64,000 bases of DNA from CAXBDP01 sp963974465 (lineage in GTDB: Bacteria > Bacteroidota > Bacteroidia > Cytophagales > Cyclobacteriaceae), in NCBI GenBank assembly GCA_049340005.1, contig JBMPIY010000015.1; one strand, given 5' to 3'. A model generated the notes under the pieces. The model searched no databases. It was not told the origin of the DNA and saw only the letters and a program-made list of their open reading frames with translations. Both the position numbers and the translations under genes were made by a program. This document shows, piece by piece, positions 62,510 through 64,000 of the stretch; position 1 is the stretch's first letter, and the number at the start of each line of letters is the position of its first letter.

Positions 62510-62590
62510 AATGCCAAGAGAGCGATATATCCATAGGCAAGAGTTTCGACCACGGGATAATGGAATTGCACAAATCAACCTCCCGCACAA
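62510..62590 (+). repeat. REP-like intergenic element, copy 2
   Basis: ATATATCCATAGGCAAGAGT, TTTCGACCACGGGATAATGG and GCACAAATCAACCTCCCGC are a diverged version of 54495-54590. A short open frame follows (MELHKSTSRTTTKTTVKAVQ...), too weak to call. Otherwise 62317-62650 is empty. Confidence 0.45.
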
Positions 62591-62650
62591 CCACCAAAAC
62601 AACAGTTAAAGCAGTTCAATTACGAGATGCACTCACCAAGATTGGCGAAA

Positions 62651-62674
62651 AACAAAAAGCCGGATAAATCCGGC
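62651..62674 (-). terminator. rho-independent terminator of OmpW/beta-barrel gene
   Basis: GCCGGAT (62659-62665) and ATCCGGC (62668-62674) pair tightly. The minus-strand continuation is TTTTTGTT. It is 30 bp past the stop of 62705-63214. Confidence 0.85.
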
Positions 62675-62704
62675 CTTTATAAAATTTTTAAAATTTGACT
62701 AGCC

Positions 62705-63214
62705 TTAAATTTTAATACCCGCCATAATCTCAAATTGGCTATAACCGCCAATAGTATAGCGAGCTTCTGCAAATGGCGCGAATCTCTTCAATAATCTAAG
62801 ATTTGCTCCACCACCTATATTTACACCTCTTCTTGTACGCTTACTTGTTTCATCCGCTCCATTATTATCAAAAGTGAGCTTTTGTCTGGTGAAATTAAGG
62901 CCGCCTATAACATAAGGCTCAAATAAAGAATCCTCTGATTTCATTACATAAAGTGCATCTACATTCCAGCTAGTCACATTTCTTCTCAAAAAAGTAGTCG
63001 GCTCCGATGGAAAAAAGAATGTAACACTTGGCGCAGCATGTAAGCGATCGAATAGCTTATAAGTAGGACGTAAATGAACACCAAAGGCTTCAGCTTTATT
63101 TCCATGAGAAATAGCTCCAGTCAATTCCCAATCTTGGGCTTGAACTGTTGTATTTCCAAAAAGCATAATAGTGAATAGGGCACTTGTAAGCGCAAAAAAT
63201 TTAAGGTTTTTCAT
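62705..63214 (-). CDS. outer membrane beta-barrel protein
   Basis: Small exported barrel of 169 aa with signal peptide (FFALTSALFTIMLFGNTTVQ). Strand repeats: WELTGAISHGNKAEAFGVHL, APSVTFFFPSEPTTF, SLFEPYVIGGLNFTRQKLTF, VNIGGGANLRLLKRFAPFAE, and a C-terminal aromatic-poor FEIMAGIKI. The eight-strand OmpW/OmpX-type size is typical. Function unknown. Terminator follows. Confidence 0.85.
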   Translation of the reverse strand: MKNLKFFALTSALFTIMLFGNTTVQAQDWELTGAISHGNKAEAFGVHLRPTYKLFDRLHAAPSVTFFFPSEPTTFLRRNVTSWNVDALYVMKSEDSLFEPYVIGGLNFTRQKLTFDNNGADETSKRTRRGVNIGGGANLRLLKRFAPFAEARYTIGGYSQFEIMAGIKI

Positions 63215-63301
63215 AATTGTATCATTAAAAATAATTTAATATCTATCCCAGTAAAAATCAGTGTGAGACATTAGCTAGAAACGAAAGGCTTATCAATTAG
63301 T

Positions 63302-63868
63302 TTAAAAAAAGCTCTTTCCCAAAGATACCTTAATAAAGTCAGATTTTGATTCCACATTACCATCATTCGTCACATTAGAGGTTCCTGCTACATATCTACC
63401 TGTAAGTCTTATACCTAATGGAAGTTTAAACATCAATCCCCCAGAAGCCGCCCATTGCCTTTCATTGATCTGATCCTTTACATCTGATGTTGATTTAACA
63501 CCTGCAACTTCGGAAGTGAGCTCAGCAGTACTATTGTACATAAACTGCGGCCCAAATTGAAAGGCTAGAAAATCGGTAACATATAGATTTAACATAACAG
63601 GAACTGCGATATAATCTAGCTTAAGGTCTCCATTGAAAATCCCTTGCTTGCTTTCACCTCCACCTGTCAAATACAGCACCTCCGGCTGTATGCCAATTTT
63701 CTTTACTTTGAATTCAGCAAAAAGACCAAAATGAAAACCTGTTCGGTAATCTGAATTTAAGTCATCGGTAAGTTTAGAGAAATTACCTCCCCCTTTTACT
63801 CCAAAATCCACTTGAGCAAATGCGAGCAAAGGGAACAATAATAAAGTCGAAAGAATAAGCTTTTTCAT
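63302..63868 (-). CDS. porin-family outer membrane beta-barrel protein
   Basis: Exported barrel of 188 aa with signal MKKLILSTLLLFPLLAFAQ. VDFGVKGGGNFSKLTDDLNS, YRTGFHFGLFAEFKVKKIGI, QPEVLYLTGGG, LDYIAVPVMLNLYVTDFLAF and the C-terminal FIKVSLGKSFF (terminal Phe) define the PorT-like/OMP_b-brl_2 family in Bacteroidota. It lies 87 bp upstream of the other barrel gene, on the same strand; they may be co-transcribed. Confidence 0.88.
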   Translation of the reverse strand: MKKLILSTLLLFPLLAFAQVDFGVKGGGNFSKLTDDLNSDYRTGFHFGLFAEFKVKKIGIQPEVLYLTGGGESKQGIFNGDLKLDYIAVPVMLNLYVTDFLAFQFGPQFMYNSTAELTSEVAGVKSTSDVKDQINERQWAASGGLMFKLPLGIRLTGRYVAGTSNVTNDGNVESKSDFIKVSLGKSFF

Positions 63869-64000
63869 GGTGTTTATCTTTTGAAGATCACAAGTTATAA
63901 AAAGATGTATTGATAATAAACGCTTTAGGGTTACTCATTTAGGTCGCAAGTCCAATGATTGATTTTTTGGTAATTGGAACGGTTTTAAGGCATCTTTCGA

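Overview
The window looks like a chromosome segment of a Bacteroidota bacterium, most likely of the Cytophagales type. The signs are AT-rich DNA, FtsX/MacB-type permeases, LytS/LytTR pairs, an IPExxxVDY-family protein, FISUMP and four-helix-bundle-suffix proteins, PorV/PorQ-like and BamA-like outer-membrane proteins, surface-type lipoproteins, a TonB-dependent receptor, and TAnnTTTG-type promoters. No rRNA, tRNA, CRISPR array, prophage or integrase gene was recognised.

Layout. (1) 1-1.1 kb: a DUF3788-like gene and a repeat, the edge of an accessory region. (2) 1.1-9.5 kb: an FtsX-type permease, an ABC-2 permease/M1 peptidase fusion with its ATPase, and a divergent LytS-LytTR two-component pair. 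(3) 9.5-35.8 kb: an accessory island in which every supported gene lies on the minus strand. Genes stand alone or in blocks of two or three, and the spacers carry recurring, partly palindromic repeats. Several repeats have the architecture of integron attC sites: TAAC/GTTA ends, an imperfect long stem, and a position just upstream of one gene and just downstream of the next. I read this as a cassette array without an integrase in the window (CALIN-like). It carries detoxification, stress and regulatory genes: VOC, OsmC, DinB, DHFR-like, WYL and TetR regulators, alpha/beta hydrolases, nitrilase, HD hydrolase, S41 peptidase, TraB, baeRF, an RraB fusion and several unknowns. Spacers at 11.8, 15.9, 23.6 and 30.2-31 kb hold gene fragments. 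(4) 35.9-45.1 kb: housekeeping genes pyk, IPExxxVDY, acpP-fabF-rnc-nadE-lgt, yidD and a POTRA/BamA-like protein. (5) 45.2-54.4 kb: outer-membrane and HhH proteins, a truncated haemoglobin, a fatty-acid desaturase, FISUMP, a Rof-like protein, DsrE, and a small membrane-protein/regulator operon. (6) 54.7-62.2 kb: a minus-strand cluster running from a TonB-dependent receptor through three putative surface lipoproteins to a lipoprotein-type inorganic pyrophosphatase. (7) 62.7-63.9 kb: two outer-membrane beta-barrel proteins.

Two signals stand out. One is the integron-like organisation of 9.5-35.8 kb. The other is a GC-rich octamer, GCGGGAGG/CCTCCCGC, that I found 20 times. Eighteen copies fall in 35.8-62.6 kb and only two in the first 35.8 kb. 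It occurs in both orientations and in several reading frames, which suggests a genome-specific DNA signal that the accessory island has not acquired.
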